Source of the DNA: Simkaniaceae bacterium
GTDB taxonomy: Bacteria > Chlamydiota > Chlamydiia > Chlamydiales > JACRBE01
Assembly (NCBI GenBank): GCA_022763045.1
Contig: JALEGI010000010.1
Span: forward strand, 44,619-108,618
Reading direction: 5' to 3'
DNA: 64,000 bases
Each line of letters opens with the position of its first letter. Positions within the stretch are counted from its first letter, which is position 1. Position numbers and translations under genes: made by a program. This document shows positions 33,791 to 45,328 of this stretch, piece after piece. The notes under the pieces were generated by a model. The model was not told the DNA's origin, did not search any database, and worked only from the letters and a program-made list of their open reading frames with translations.

Positions 33791-36388
33791 TTAAATTTTC
33801 GGCAAGAAAGGTGAAATCATCGCTTTGCGAGAGTTAAGCGTTCCGGCCTTGTAGCGTAAAATGGCCATTGAGGGCCCCTCTTTTGTCACTTTGTGAGGGA
33901 CTGTCAAGAAGCTCTCATTAAATATCATGTCGAGATACTCAGAATCGGGGCCAATAAGCTCAAGCTCTAGCGAGCTGCGATCGAGAGCAGCGGACTCCTT
34001 GAAGGCACTGAGGAAAAGCGTCAGATGCTCAACCGAGAGATCGGTCCCTGGAATCCACATCCATAGCTCATCTTTGTGCCAGTACTCCGTTTTCTTACCA
34101 GTGTGAAGCTCTTCAGCGCTGGCAATCGTTGAAATCATGTGGAGGTAAAGGTCGATATCTGAGTTGTTGTTATGGGTCGTTTGTGATTGCTCGACCCAAA
34201 CCTGACGGATTTGCGCCTCGTGTTTTTGGTAGGTCTGCACATTTTTGACAAACATCTTTGTTTGTCCCACGCGCGCGCAGGCGTTTTGGGTCTTCGTATC
34301 GGTAAAGACAGCTGAGGTCTCCCCTTTTGCACACCGCTCAAAATTCGCTGTCACAGCTGCTTCACGAGCTGTATAGACTTTGGCGTAGAGCGAATAGACG
34401 TCTTTGTTTTGCAGTAGGCGCTCAGAGGCCTTTGCGACAAAATCTGGATCGCACTCGAGATCGTCAAAGTGAATTACCTCAACCTCGCGCCCCTCTTGAA
34501 TCGATTTAAGGCGATTGATGAGCTGCGCTACATGCACGACATCAAAACGCGTCATCTTGGTAAGTAGATCTGTATCATCAAAAATAGCGTACATGTAGTG
34601 GAGATACTCAATAACCTCGCGCTCGTGGCTAATAAAGTGTCCGTGGCAATTGGCTGCGCGCTTCTTTTTCAACAGGCGCTCGAGAATGCGCATCATTTCC
34701 GCAGAAGAGAGCTCTTGCTTGACCGATTGAATTTGCGCATCAAGTGCCTCTTCGCTCATTCCGCCGGTTGAGTGAATATCGTTCATCTCAAAGCTCATTT
34801 TTGCCATCAAGACGTTGCTCGATTGCGCATCAGAAACGATGGCCTTTGGTGGCGTGAGTGAGGAGATGCTGACCTTGTGATGATCAATCACACTGATAAT
34901 ATCGAGATAGGGGGGAATTTTTGTCTCATCGCGGTTGGAAAAATCGCGCAGCGAGACTGTTCCAAAGACCTGCTTTTGCAAGTCGTGCGAGTGAATCACT
35001 CCCAGTGGAATGCGCTTGCCGGTGTGGTCAAGCATGGCAACGGTGAGATAAGGGTAGCTTGCCATTTTTGAGCGAATTTCCTCGATATCGGTGCGAAATG
35101 GGAGATAATTTGGGGAAAATCCAAAGACCTCTTTTTTGATTTCAAGGGCAACCTTGAGACTATCAGTATACTCGCGCACATTGTGGAAAGCATCAGAGAG
35201 CGAGCCAAAAACCTCTTGAATATGAGAGAAAATCTCAGGGCGATCTTCGCGCAGCTTGCCGCTTTCATCAAAAACTTTGGACTTCTCAAGCGCCTCAATG
35301 GCCCCGCGGAACGCGGAAAAATCGCCAATGCGATGCTCTTCAAGGGTGAGCAAAAATGCTAAAATTGTCGATTGAAGCCCCTCTTTGATCTTAAGCACCT
35401 TCTCAACGTAGGCGGCAACATACTCTTTTTGCCGCTCAGTGAGCTCTTCGATTGGCTCGCAGTGAGCAATTTGCATCCCACGCAGAGAATCAATCATCTC
35501 TTTGAAATCGCCTGCAGTCACCTCAGATTTTGCAAAAAGCTCGATCATGCACTTGTGCAGATGCGACTCAAGCCAGCGCATGCAGATATTGAAAGCGTTA
35601 ATCACATCGCGCACACCTTCGACATCGAAGGCGCGCCAGTCACCCATGTAGTAGCCCTCTTCATCGATGCAAACGACCGCGCTCTGCGAGCGTTGATAGT
35701 CGAGGCTATACGAGCGCTCCATCGGCTTGCGCTTCACGTGCCCCCGCTGGGTCATCAAATCGAGGGTGTTAAGCGATAGCGCTGTGCGCTTTTTTGCGAC
35801 AAATTCAAAAATGCTCGCACCAAAAATCTGGTCGAATAAGAGCTCTAGCTCGATAACTGAATTGGGGCGCCCGCCTGGGACATTCCAGCGGTGAAGCCCC
35901 TTGCCGACGCGACAGGAAAAGGCGTCAAGCCAGCCCCAAAAGGCCGAAACAATGGTATCGAGATCGGGCGAGCCGTGAGCCGTTACAATGTGCGAGCCCT
36001 CATAGACCTTGTCCATTCCTACAGGGAATACCGACTGGTACTGCTCGCGGGGAATGTGCTTGCCGGCAATGCGGCCGCGAATCGCATAGTTGCGCTCATC
36101 GGAGAAGCCCGAGTGTTGGTTCAGCCAAAACTCGAAGAAGGCAAAGTGGAAGCGCTGGAAGATATTCTCACTAGTGACGCGATCGCAATAATCGACAACA
36201 TGAGGAAGTAAAAAGCAGGGAGTCGATTCAGCCTCGATGAGCTCAACAAGGGCATGGCAAATTGCGCTCAGCTTTTGGAAGCCATTGAGCTTTGCCACCT
36301 CATCGCCCTTGAGCCTTTCGATGGTGGCATCGATAGTAGAAAAGGTTTTACGCTCGAGTTTGAGGTCTCCAAGGAGAGTCATGGGCAT
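33791..36388 (-). CDS. Large DHH-phosphoesterase-like protein
   Basis: 865 residues. Two motifs of the DHH family (family II pyrophosphatases, PPX1, RecJ-like) are visible but far apart: HGSPDLDTIVSAF at 138-150, like the GHxNPDxDS metal motif, and IDHHKVSISSL around residue 500. The intervening about 350 residues are mostly helical. A second aspartate cluster (YAIFDDTDLLTKM) lies near 640, and the C-terminus resembles a DHHA2-like domain. It may hydrolyse pyrophosphate or polyphosphate with manganese, but the split motif is unusual. It lies directly downstream of tRNA-Arg. Confidence 0.65.
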   Translation of the reverse strand: MPMTLLGDLKLERKTFSTIDATIERLKGDEVAKLNGFQKLSAICHALVELIEAESTPCFLLPHVVDYCDRVTSENIFQRFHFAFFEFWLNQHSGFSDERNYAIRGRIAGKHIPREQYQSVFPVGMDKVYEGSHIVTAHGSPDLDTIVSAFWGWLDAFSCRVGKGLHRWNVPGGRPNSVIELELLFDQIFGASIFEFVAKKRTALSLNTLDLMTQRGHVKRKPMERSYSLDYQRSQSAVVCIDEEGYYMGDWRAFDVEGVRDVINAFNICMRWLESHLHKCMIELFAKSEVTAGDFKEMIDSLRGMQIAHCEPIEELTERQKEYVAAYVEKVLKIKEGLQSTILAFLLTLEEHRIGDFSAFRGAIEALEKSKVFDESGKLREDRPEIFSHIQEVFGSLSDAFHNVREYTDSLKVALEIKKEVFGFSPNYLPFRTDIEEIRSKMASYPYLTVAMLDHTGKRIPLGVIHSHDLQKQVFGTVSLRDFSNRDETKIPPYLDIISVIDHHKVSISSLTPPKAIVSDAQSSNVLMAKMSFEMNDIHSTGGMSEEALDAQIQSVKQELSSAEMMRILERLLKKKRAANCHGHFISHEREVIEYLHYMYAIFDDTDLLTKMTRFDVVHVAQLINRLKSIQEGREVEVIHFDDLECDPDFVAKASERLLQNKDVYSLYAKVYTAREAAVTANFERCAKGETSAVFTDTKTQNACARVGQTKMFVKNVQTYQKHEAQIRQVWVEQSQTTHNNNSDIDLYLHMISTIASAEELHTGKKTEYWHKDELWMWIPGTDLSVEHLTLFLSAFKESAALDRSSLELELIGPDSEYLDMIFNESFLTVPHKVTKEGPSMAILRYKAGTLNSRKAMISPFLPKI

Positions 36389-36403
36389 ATCTTCCTAAAA
36401 AAA

Positions 36404-36477
36404 CGGACTGAGCAGGACTCGAACCTGCGACATTCCGCTTAGAAGGCGGATGCTCTATCCAGCTGAGCTATCAGTCC
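36404..36477 (-). tRNA. tRNA-Arg (anticodon TCT)
   Basis: 74-base cloverleaf on the minus strand: acceptor GGACTGA/TCAGTCC, discriminator G; anticodon stem TCCGC/GCGGA with loop CTTCTAA, anticodon TCT (reads AGA); T-loop GGTTCGAGTCC. CCA is not encoded. A run of seven T residues follows the 3' end and probably ends transcription. Confidence 0.95.
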
Positions 36478-36546
36478 AACGGCAACGAGTTTAACCGATT
36501 GTCGCTTCTTTGTCAAAAAAACTCGCCTTTACATTTTCTTTAATGT

Positions 36547-36593
36547 TTGTAAAGCCGCTTTACAAGCTCCTTTTTTGTCTCTGTAAAGCCAGG
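36547..36593 (+). repeat. TGTAAAGC module next to copy C
   Basis: TTGTAAAGCCGCTTTACAAG, a short T-rich spacer, and CTGTAAAGCCAGG. It matches the minus strand of 20314-20360 almost base for base, and a degenerate version lies at 10237-10273. It belongs to the gene-free stretch 36478-36901. Confidence 0.75.
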
Positions 36594-36682
36594 ATTTTTG
36601 AACTGTTTTACAGAATTCAAAATGAGAGAAAATCAATAATATCCGATTTAATGTTAACTATTGATGTAAGTTGGCTTTACAA

Positions 36683-36857
36683 GGTATGAGAACCTGATTG
36701 TAATCAGGTTGAAGAGCGCCGTTAGGGCGCTCAGGGGGCCCCAGATTTGCACTATCGCGACGAACCAAGCGTATAGATAATACGTGTGAGGAGCGATAGG
36801 GTGAAGATGGGGTGCCATGATGCGGCCAAAGGCTGTGTTGCATTTATGCAACACAGC
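36683..36857 (+). repeat. Structured intergenic repeat, copy C
   Basis: Reference copy. In order: hairpin AACCTGAT/ATCAGGTT, hairpin GAGCGCC/GGCGCTC, outer helix CCCCA/TGGGG, internal loop strands GATTTGCAC and GGTGAAGA, helix TATCGC/GCGATA, loop strands GACGAA and GAGGAG, terminal arm CGTAT/ATACG, and a final perfect hairpin GCTGTGTTGCAT/ATGCAACACAGC (36832-36857). It ends 45 bases before dapB, so it could lie in the dapB leader. Confidence 0.82.
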
Positions 36858-36901
36858 TGATTTTTGAAGAAAAAAAGCAAATTCGATATTCTGTGTAGCT
36901 T

Positions 36902-38778
<1,877 letters not shown>

Positions 38779-38782
<4 letters not shown>

Positions 38783-40146
38783 GATGGATTTTGCTACTCG
38801 CTCTTGTCTCTGCCTTTTCAAACGAGACGAATATCTCTTCAAAGTCCATTGCCGTGAAGGGCGATTTGCTATTTCTCGATGGCTCAGTGCGTCTCGATCA
38901 CGCCCTTGGCGTGCTCTATGCTGAGCACATCAAGTACGATAAGCTAAATGAAAAGGCAACTCTTTCAGAAAAGGTGCACTTTAACTTTAGTAACAACTCA
39001 ACAATTGATTGTGAAAAAGCAACGCTCAATTTTCAAACGCTCTGGGGCGATGTGAGCACCCAGGTGATCTATCGCGATATTTTAACGTCGCACTCGCACC
39101 CTTCAAAACTGGAAATCTCCTGTCAATCGGCCCGCTTTAAAATGGCTGAATCGCTTGGGAAAAAGCTCGAGCTCGACAACTTAACTGCACGCGATGATGT
39201 CCTCATTCACTACGATGAGAACTTTGAGCTCGCTGCAGACTACGCTCTCTACCGTAAACTCGACTCCCGGATGCGCGGTGAATCAAATCTACCTCAAGGC
39301 ATGATCAAACTCTATCCACGCAATCGGCGCACAAAATGCGTTCTCTCCCACCACGATGATCACATTGAGGCCAAGCAAATTGCCATTGATACCAAATCAT
39401 CTCTTATCACCATGAGCGAGGCCGATGGGAATTTACAAGCGCGCCCGTGCAGCGAGACTCGCTTTTCGGCAGAGCAGCTCATTTGGGACCACAAAAATAG
39501 CACTCTCACAATGCAGGGCCACATTGCGATTGATGATCCCCAGTTTGGTAAACTGCGCTCAGATGATGAGCTCAAAATTGAGCAGCGCCACTTTGAGGGA
39601 AAGTACGCACTTAGCACCATCGAATCAATGGGGAAAATTGAGCTTGAGTATGAAGATGCAGGAATTTTACACCACTTTATCGCCCCAGGCCACTCCCTCC
39701 TCGATCGCGACAGGCTCACCTTCACCGCTTCGAGCTCTCGTAACGATCAGGTTCTCTACTGCCGCGGTGGTGTGGAAATTCGCGCAAACGATGCAAAGAT
39801 GACCTACAACCACAACACCAGCAAATTGCGCCCCGCCTCTGTACGCTTTGAAGGTGACGTCTCCTTCACTGCAAAACAAGAGGATGTCCCCTTTGAGCGG
39901 GCAATTGCCGATTGCATGATCTACCACATTGACAAGGGAGAGGTGATCTTATTTTCAAGCCCCGATCGCAATATTCTCTTTTCCGATCCCACAGGTGAAA
40001 TTCGCATGAGCGCAGAAGAGGTTGTCATTCGCCAAATTGATGGAGAAAAAGAGGTCGAGGCAAAGGGAAAAGTGCGCTGCTTTTTCACCCAAGAAGAAAC
40101 CAACTACTACCGCAGGATTTTCAAACATGGCACTACTGAGAGCTAA
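38779..40146 (+). CDS. lptA: LptA/OstA-like LPS transport protein, extended
   Basis: 455 residues with a signal-like start (MRWILLLALVSAFS) and repeated OstA/LptA beta-strand units (SKSIAVKGDLLFLDGSVRLD, then ATLSEKVHFNFSNNSTIDCE; AEQLIWDHKNSTLTMQGHI; RDRLTFTASSSRNDQVLYCR). About twice the size of E. coli LptA, so probably two or three fused modules making a longer periplasmic bridge. Ends inside the lptB start region (20-base overlap). Confidence 0.8.
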
Positions 40147-40849
40147 AAAACTGGCAAAAACCTACGGCGATCGCCGTATTGTGAATGACCTGTGCTTTCA
40201 CATTGCACCTGGTGAGGTCGTCGGCCTTCTCGGGCCCAATGGCGCCGGAAAAACAACTGCGTTTTACATTACAATTGGCCTGATCAAACCCGATGAGGGG
40301 CAGATCTTTTTTAACGGCAATGACATCACAAACGCCCCCATCGATGAGCGGGCAAAAATGGGGCTAGGCTATCTCTCACAAGAGCCCTCCATCTTCCGCA
40401 ATCTCACCGTTGAAGACAACATCATGTGCATTTTAGAAACGCTCGATATTTCAAAAGCCGAGCGCGTGGAGAGGCTCGCCGCCCTTTTAGAGGAGCTCAA
40501 TCTCACCTCGCTTGCCAAGCAACGCGCCTCACGCCTCTCAGGAGGAGAGCGTCGTCGCTTAGAAATAACCCGCTCACTCGTTACAAGCCCCACTCTTTTA
40601 CTCCTTGACGAGCCCTTTGCCAACGTCGACCCCATCACCGTCAGCGATGTCAAAAAGATGATTCTGCATCTGCGTAGCAAAAACATCTCGGTGCTCATTA
40701 CCGATCACAATGCGCGCGAAATTTTCTCTATCACCGATCGCAACTACCTCGTAACGCGCGGAAGTCTTCTTGCGGAGGGAACAAGTGAGACGCTACTTGC
40801 CAATGAAGAGGTGCGCCGATACTATCTTGGGGATAATTTTAGACTCTGA
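40127..40849 (+). CDS. lptB: LPS export ABC transporter ATP-binding protein
   Basis: 240-residue LptB. Walker A GPNGAGKTTAFY, Q-loop region GYLSQEPSIFRNLTVEDNI, signature LSGGERRRLE, Walker B LLLLDEPFANVDP and the H-switch ITDHNAREIFSITDR, all very close to LptB in other bacteria. The ATG at 40127 is preferred because it starts the standard MALLRAKKLAKTYG. It powers extraction of LPS from the inner membrane. The 3' end overlaps the convergent GT9 gene by 28 bases. Confidence 0.95.
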   Translation: MALLRAKKLAKTYGDRRIVNDLCFHIAPGEVVGLLGPNGAGKTTAFYITIGLIKPDEGQIFFNGNDITNAPIDERAKMGLGYLSQEPSIFRNLTVEDNIMCILETLDISKAERVERLAALLEELNLTSLAKQRASRLSGGERRRLEITRSLVTSPTLLLLDEPFANVDPITVSDVKKMILHLRSKNISVLITDHNAREIFSITDRNYLVTRGSLLAEGTSETLLANEEVRRYYLGDNFRL

Positions 40850-41826
40850 ATCGCCTCGAGCACTTTTTCAACAGGCAGGGCCTCCAAACAATCGCTCACC
40901 CGAGAGCCAGCGCACCCAGGCATGTAGCAGGGGCGACAGGGCAAATCAAGTTTAACAATTTCTGATTGACTGTGCTGCCACGGCCCCCAGCGCTTTTCTG
41001 AGGTGGGACCAAAAATCGCAACCAAAGGCGTTTTCAATGCCGCCGCCATGTGCATTGGGACCGAGTCGACAGTAATGAGCTTTTCTGCACGCGCAATGAG
41101 AGCTCCGAGCTCCTTGAGTGAGGTCTGTCCTCCAAGGTGAGGGTGTCCAAGTTGATCGAGAAAGTCGCGCTCCTCTTTAGCTGGGCCGCCAGTCAGCACA
41201 ACCGGCCCCTCAAGTTTTTCAAGTAGCGCCTTCACATGCCGAGCTGGCCACGCTTTGAACATCCACCGCGAAACAGGGTGCACCAAAGTAAATGGGCCAT
41301 CGATCCCCTCAAGCAGCTCATCTGCCCGCACCTGCGCCTCATCGGGAATCGCAAGGGACAAGTGGCGCTCATCAACACTAGGGAAAATGCCAATTGTGCG
41401 CAGCGCATCGAGGTTCATCTCAACCGTGTGGCGAATTCCCGGACACTCCCGAATCGTGTGGGTGTAAATTTTACCCTTGCCCCACATGCCACTGCCCTTT
41501 GGATCGACACCGACGCGGACCTTAGCTCCACTTGCAAAAGCAGCCATCGCTCCCCGATCGCCCTCAGTTAAATTGATTACAAGATCGTAGCCCTCTTTGC
41601 GGATCGCTCTCAAAAGCGCCGCTTCGTACATCAGACTCTTTTTCTTGCGATCGTAGAGGTGAAAGTGACTAATTGCTGGGTGTCCTTCGAGCATCGGCAG
41701 CGTTTCTGCATAAATGTAGGCGTGAATTTCGCTCTCAGGGTAGGCCGAGCGCAGCGCCGTAAATACAGGAGAGGTAAGAAGGACGTCGCCGTGGTGACGT
41801 AATTTGGCCACTAGAATCTTTTTCAT
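40822..41826 (-). CDS. Glycosyltransferase family 9 (heptosyltransferase-like)
   Basis: 334-residue GT9 enzyme like WaaC/WaaQ: ILVAKLRHHGDVLLTSPVF at the N-terminus, YDLVINLTEGDRGA, FTLVHPVSRWMFKAWP, VLTGGPAKEE and the nucleotide-sugar-binding ITVDSVPMHMAAALKTPLVAIFGPT. Would add heptose or another sugar to the LPS core. Chlamydia itself lacks heptose, so a fuller core is suggested here. The ATG at 41826 is chosen over an upstream TTG. Convergent with lptB. Confidence 0.88.
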   Translation of the reverse strand: MKKILVAKLRHHGDVLLTSPVFTALRSAYPESEIHAYIYAETLPMLEGHPAISHFHLYDRKKKSLMYEAALLRAIRKEGYDLVINLTEGDRGAMAAFASGAKVRVGVDPKGSGMWGKGKIYTHTIRECPGIRHTVEMNLDALRTIGIFPSVDERHLSLAIPDEAQVRADELLEGIDGPFTLVHPVSRWMFKAWPARHVKALLEKLEGPVVLTGGPAKEERDFLDQLGHPHLGGQTSLKELGALIARAEKLITVDSVPMHMAAALKTPLVAIFGPTSEKRWGPWQHSQSEIVKLDLPCRPCYMPGCAGSRVSDCLEALPVEKVLEAIQSLKLSPR

Positions 41827-41852
41827 AGTGACCAATTGTAGGGGCTAGCTCG

Positions 41853-42626
41853 TTAATAGACAAGTCTTCTACGCGGCCGAGCGCCCAAAGAGAAGATATT
41901 TCTTGTTGAAGGACAACCAAACACTAGAAGCAACAAAAGGCCCAATGACAGAAGCGCCATTCCCACAATTAACAGAATCTCTCTAGCTCTATTAGGCGCT
42001 TGACTTGTAGGAGAACCTCGCCGTACCACACGCGCTCTTGGAGCTGGGCGTCCAGTTCTTGCAGCATCGCCTTCTCTATGCTGTAGACGTGTTGCCGTGA
42101 CAAAGTTATCTATCTCATCGACTCTTCCAGTCATATCAGTTAGTTGAACTCTGCGTCCTGCAGGAGAGAAATTACAGCAAGGGCACTTATTGTTTTGGTT
42201 AAGCCAAGTGTTTAGGGTTGCTAGATCAATGACATGACCACATTCAGTGACAGCTGGGTGATCTGTACCAGTTAGGAGAATTGGACATTTAACCCTGCCA
42301 TCCTCGGCACGTTCAACAACACGAGGAGGAAGCATCGCCTCTCTAACTACTGGATCGGGCGCGCGCGGAATTTCAGGAGTTGGTGCTGCTGGTGCTGGAG
42401 GCGCTGTCGGAGTTGGCGCTGGGGTTGGTAGTGCAACAGATCGAGCGGCAACAACGCGCGCATTAATTCCTCTTGCGTTGATCGGTTGATTACACGTTGG
42501 ACAAGGCGCCCTTCTTCTCAAAAGATCATTTACCTTTCCTGGCGCAAATTCATGTCCACAAGATAAAACATCGTGGATATGTTCAGGAAAATTTCCTCTA
42601 CAACATAATAGATTAACGTCAGCCAT
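41853..42626 (-). CDS. Membrane-anchored protein with two RING/U-box-like domains
   Basis: 257 residues. Domain 1 (about 8-48) has C8/C9, C23-G-H25 and CPTC (42-45); domain 2 (about 112-155) has CPI (C114), ECGHVIDLATLNTWL (C129, H131) and KCPCC (148-151), the pattern of RING/U-box E2-binding folds, with some ligands missing. A Pro/Ala-rich linker (68-98) separates them, and a single membrane helix (217-238) with a short arginine-rich tail ends the protein. A candidate ubiquitin ligase inserted in the inclusion or host membrane; this is inference. Confidence 0.7.
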   Translation of the reverse strand: MADVNLLCCRGNFPEHIHDVLSCGHEFAPGKVNDLLRRRAPCPTCNQPINARGINARVVAARSVALPTPAPTPTAPPAPAAPTPEIPRAPDPVVREAMLPPRVVERAEDGRVKCPILLTGTDHPAVTECGHVIDLATLNTWLNQNNKCPCCNFSPAGRRVQLTDMTGRVDEIDNFVTATRLQHREGDAARTGRPAPRARVVRRGSPTSQAPNRAREILLIVGMALLSLGLLLLLVFGCPSTRNIFSLGARPRRRLVY

Positions 42627-42763
42627 AATTAAAAATCCTTAACTAATTCGACGATCATTATATCTATTGATTGCAGAATATCAACTATTAAAATAATTTA
42701 TATAGGACTAGAAGTAAATTCTCTCTTCACGTATACTGCTTTCAAAAAATTTGGAGTTAAACC

Positions 42764-43189
42764 ATGGCTAAAGAACAAACACTTTCAATTATCAAACCCG
42801 ACGCTGTACGCAAAAACCATATAGGAGAAATTTTATCTCGCTTTGAGAAAAATGGTCTCAAAATCGTTCAAGCAAAAATGATCCACATGTCTCTTGAGCA
42901 GGGAAAAGAGTTTTACGCGGTTCACAAAGAGCGTCCTTTCTACAACGATCTTGTTAACTTCATCTCATCTGGTCCTGTGCTCGTCTCTGTTCTAGAGGGC
43001 GAAAATGCAATCGCGAAAAACCGCGAAATTATGGGCGCAACGAACCCTGCAGAAGCAGCTGCCGGAACGATTCGCGCAGACTTTGCCGACTCAATCGATG
43101 AAAATGCTGTCCACGGATCTGATGGTCCAGACACGGCTAAAGTTGAGATCAACTTCTTCTTCAAAGCGGAAGCTCTAGCAAAAGCGTAA
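42764..43189 (+). CDS. ndk: Nucleoside diphosphate kinase
   Basis: 141-residue [21 protein letters not shown], then [19 protein letters not shown] and the catalytic NAVHGSDG with the phosphorylated histidine. It balances NTP pools, important for an organism importing nucleotides. GGAG lies upstream of the ATG. Its end overlaps the convergent dtd by 29 bases. Confidence 0.97.
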   Translation: MAKEQTLSIIKPDAVRKNHIGEILSRFEKNGLKIVQAKMIHMSLEQGKEFYAVHKERPFYNDLVNFISSGPVLVSVLEGENAIAKNREIMGATNPAEAAAGTIRADFADSIDENAVHGSDGPDTAKVEINFFFKAEALAKA

Positions 43190-43586
43190 CGGGGCCGTCA
43201 TTTAAAAGTGACACCTGCATATCAGCGCCAAATTCGCCCGTTTGTACGGACCCGAGTTGGCGCTTTATTGTATCTACAAGTTTGTCGTAAATTGGCTTGG
43301 CGACCTCTGGCCTTGCAGCGCCTGTGTATGAGGGGCGCCGCCCCTTTTTGCAGTCGGCATAGAGCGTAAACTGGGAGACGATTAAGAGCTCACCCTGAAT
43401 GTCAAGAAGCGATTTGTCCTCAAAGATGCGCAGATTGATGAGCTTGTCAACTGCCTTTTCTAGATCGAGCGTCGCATCGGCGTCTTGCACCCCAACTAAA
43501 ACGAGCATGCCCCGGCCAATTGCGCCAATTGTTATTCCGGAAACCTCAACTTTTGCATGGGAGACGCGCTGTACTAAAAGACGCAT
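43161..43586 (-). CDS. dtd: D-aminoacyl-tRNA deacylase
   Basis: 141-residue DTD with both signature motifs: [12 protein letters not shown] and the cross-subunit NDGPVT near the C-terminus; starts [15 protein letters not shown]. It removes D-amino acids (and glycine) mischarged to tRNA. The start overlaps the pckG stop (TGATG), making it the last gene of a minus-strand operon SNF2 helicase-FkbM-mreB-pckG-dtd. Confidence 0.96.
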   Translation of the reverse strand: MRLLVQRVSHAKVEVSGITIGAIGRGMLVLVGVQDADATLDLEKAVDKLINLRIFEDKSLLDIQGELLIVSQFTLYADCKKGRRPSYTGAARPEVAKPIYDKLVDTIKRQLGSVQTGEFGADMQVSLLNDGPVTLLLELPL

Positions 43587-45328
43587 CAGGTTTGCTCCAG
43601 CATTGTATTGAGTTGATCGCGCAGCTCTTTTGGCAGGTGCGAGCCGAACATTTCAAAGTATTCGAGCAGTCCCTGCAGCTCACGGCGCCACTCATCCCTA
43701 TCGATTGTAAAGAGCGCTTCTCTTTCCTCATTGCTAAGATCTAGCGTCCCCTTTTCGGGGATCAAGCCCATGCAAGATTCTTTGACGCCTACCTTTTCAT
43801 CGATACGCTCAAAGATCCACTTCAGTACACGCATGTTCTCGCCAAAGCCTGGCCAAATGTAGTTGCCGATGGCGTCTTGGCGAAACCAATTGACATGAAA
43901 AACTTTGGGCATTTTTTTGCCCTCACCCATTTTGATCCAATGGCCGAAGTAGTCGCCCATGTTGTAGCCGCAAAAGGGAAGCATTGCAAAGGGATCGTGA
44001 CGAATCTCCCCTACCTTTCCTGCCTGTGCTGCGGTGCGCTCTGAAGAAACAGCGGCTCCGACAAAGACGCCATGCACCCAGCTCCTTGATTCAAAGACAA
44101 GTGGTGCGAGCTTGGCCCGGCGACCGCCAAAAATAATTCCGTCAATGGGCACGCCCTTGGGATCATCCATCGCAGGATCGATGACGGGGCACTGCTTGGC
44201 AGGGCAGGTAAATCGCGCGTTGGGGTGCGCGGCTTGCTCTCCCTCTATGTAGGGCTTGAGCTTCCATGTGCACTCGAGCTCGGGCATCTCATCTGTCATT
44301 CCCTCCCACCAGACGTCGCCATCTTTGGTGAGCGCCACATTGGTAAAGATGGTATTTTTCTCAATGGTTGCCATGGCATTGGGGTTGGAATCCATGCTCG
44401 TTCCAGGGGCGACGCCAAAAAACCCATACTCGGGATTAATCGCCCGAAGCTTGCCCTCATGATCAAAGCGCATCCAGGCTATGTCATCTCCAACGCAGCG
44501 AATTTCCCAACCAGGCAGAGTGGGCTTTAGCATTGCAAGGTTGGTTTTCCCACAGGCGCTTGGGAAGGCTGCTGCGAGATATTTTACTTTGCCCTCGGGG
44601 CTCTTGAGTTGAATAATTAGCATGTGCTCGGCCAGCCAGCCATCGCGGCGGGCATCGGTTGAGGCGATGCGCAAAGCAAGACACTTCTTTCCCAAAAGGG
44701 CATTGCCACCATAGCCACTGCCAAACGACCAGATTTCACGCGCCTGAGGAAAGTGGACGATATATTTATCGTCTGGACGATAGGGCCAGGCAACATCTTT
44801 TTGTCCCTTTTCAAGTGGGACTCCAACTGAGTGCATGCAGGGAACAAAGGTTCCATCAGCGCCAAGTGCTTCTAATACCTCATCGCCCATGCGTGTCATG
44901 ATGTGCATGTTGGCAACAACATAGGGAGAATCACTGATTTCAACCCCAATAAGAGAGAGCTCAGATCCGATAGGCCCCATGCAAAAGGGAATGACATACA
45001 TCGTGCGACCACGCATGCACCCCTCAAAAAGACCGTGAAGGGTTTGTCTCATCTCTTCAGGGTCGCGCCAATTGTTTGTTGGCCCCGCCTGCTCTTCTCG
45101 CTCAGAGCAAATGAATGTGCGGTCTTCAACGCGCGCGACATCTCCAGGATCGGAGGCGCACCAATAGCTTCCGGGACGTTTTTTGAGTTTGACAAAGACA
45201 CCCTTATCGACCATCTCCTGGCAAATGCGCGCGTGCTCTTGCTCCGTGCCATTACACCAGTAGATCTGGTCTGGCTGACAAAGCGCAGCCATTTTGTCGA
45301 CCCACGCTTTCAGCCCTTGGTGCTTCAT
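43586..45328 (-). CDS. pckG: Phosphoenolpyruvate carboxykinase (GTP)
   Basis: 580-residue GTP-type PEPCK. The P-loop with the mobile cysteine ([13 protein letters not shown]) is clear, with [18 protein letters not shown] and [10 protein letters not shown]. It interconverts oxaloacetate and PEP for gluconeogenesis from host-derived C4 carbon. The order mreB-pckG is as in C. trachomatis by memory. The ATG overlaps the mreB stop (ATGA). Confidence 0.97.
   Translation of the reverse strand: MKHQGLKAWVDKMAALCQPDQIYWCNGTEQEHARICQEMVDKGVFVKLKKRPGSYWCASDPGDVARVEDRTFICSEREEQAGPTNNWRDPEEMRQTLHGLFEGCMRGRTMYVIPFCMGPIGSELSLIGVEISDSPYVVANMHIMTRMGDEVLEALGADGTFVPCMHSVGVPLEKGQKDVAWPYRPDDKYIVHFPQAREIWSFGSGYGGNALLGKKCLALRIASTDARRDGWLAEHMLIIQLKSPEGKVKYLAAAFPSACGKTNLAMLKPTLPGWEIRCVGDDIAWMRFDHEGKLRAINPEYGFFGVAPGTSMDSNPNAMATIEKNTIFTNVALTKDGDVWWEGMTDEMPELECTWKLKPYIEGEQAAHPNARFTCPAKQCPVIDPAMDDPKGVPIDGIIFGGRRAKLAPLVFESRSWVHGVFVGAAVSSERTAAQAGKVGEIRHDPFAMLPFCGYNMGDYFGHWIKMGEGKKMPKVFHVNWFRQDAIGNYIWPGFGENMRVLKWIFERIDEKVGVKESCMGLIPEKGTLDLSNEEREALFTIDRDEWRRELQGLLEYFEMFGSHLPKELRDQLNTMLEQT

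Noticed and set aside
36683..36901. Lysine riboswitch upstream of dapB
   Set aside because: None of the conserved lysine-riboswitch core sequences can be found and the same element occurs at sites with no link to lysine genes.
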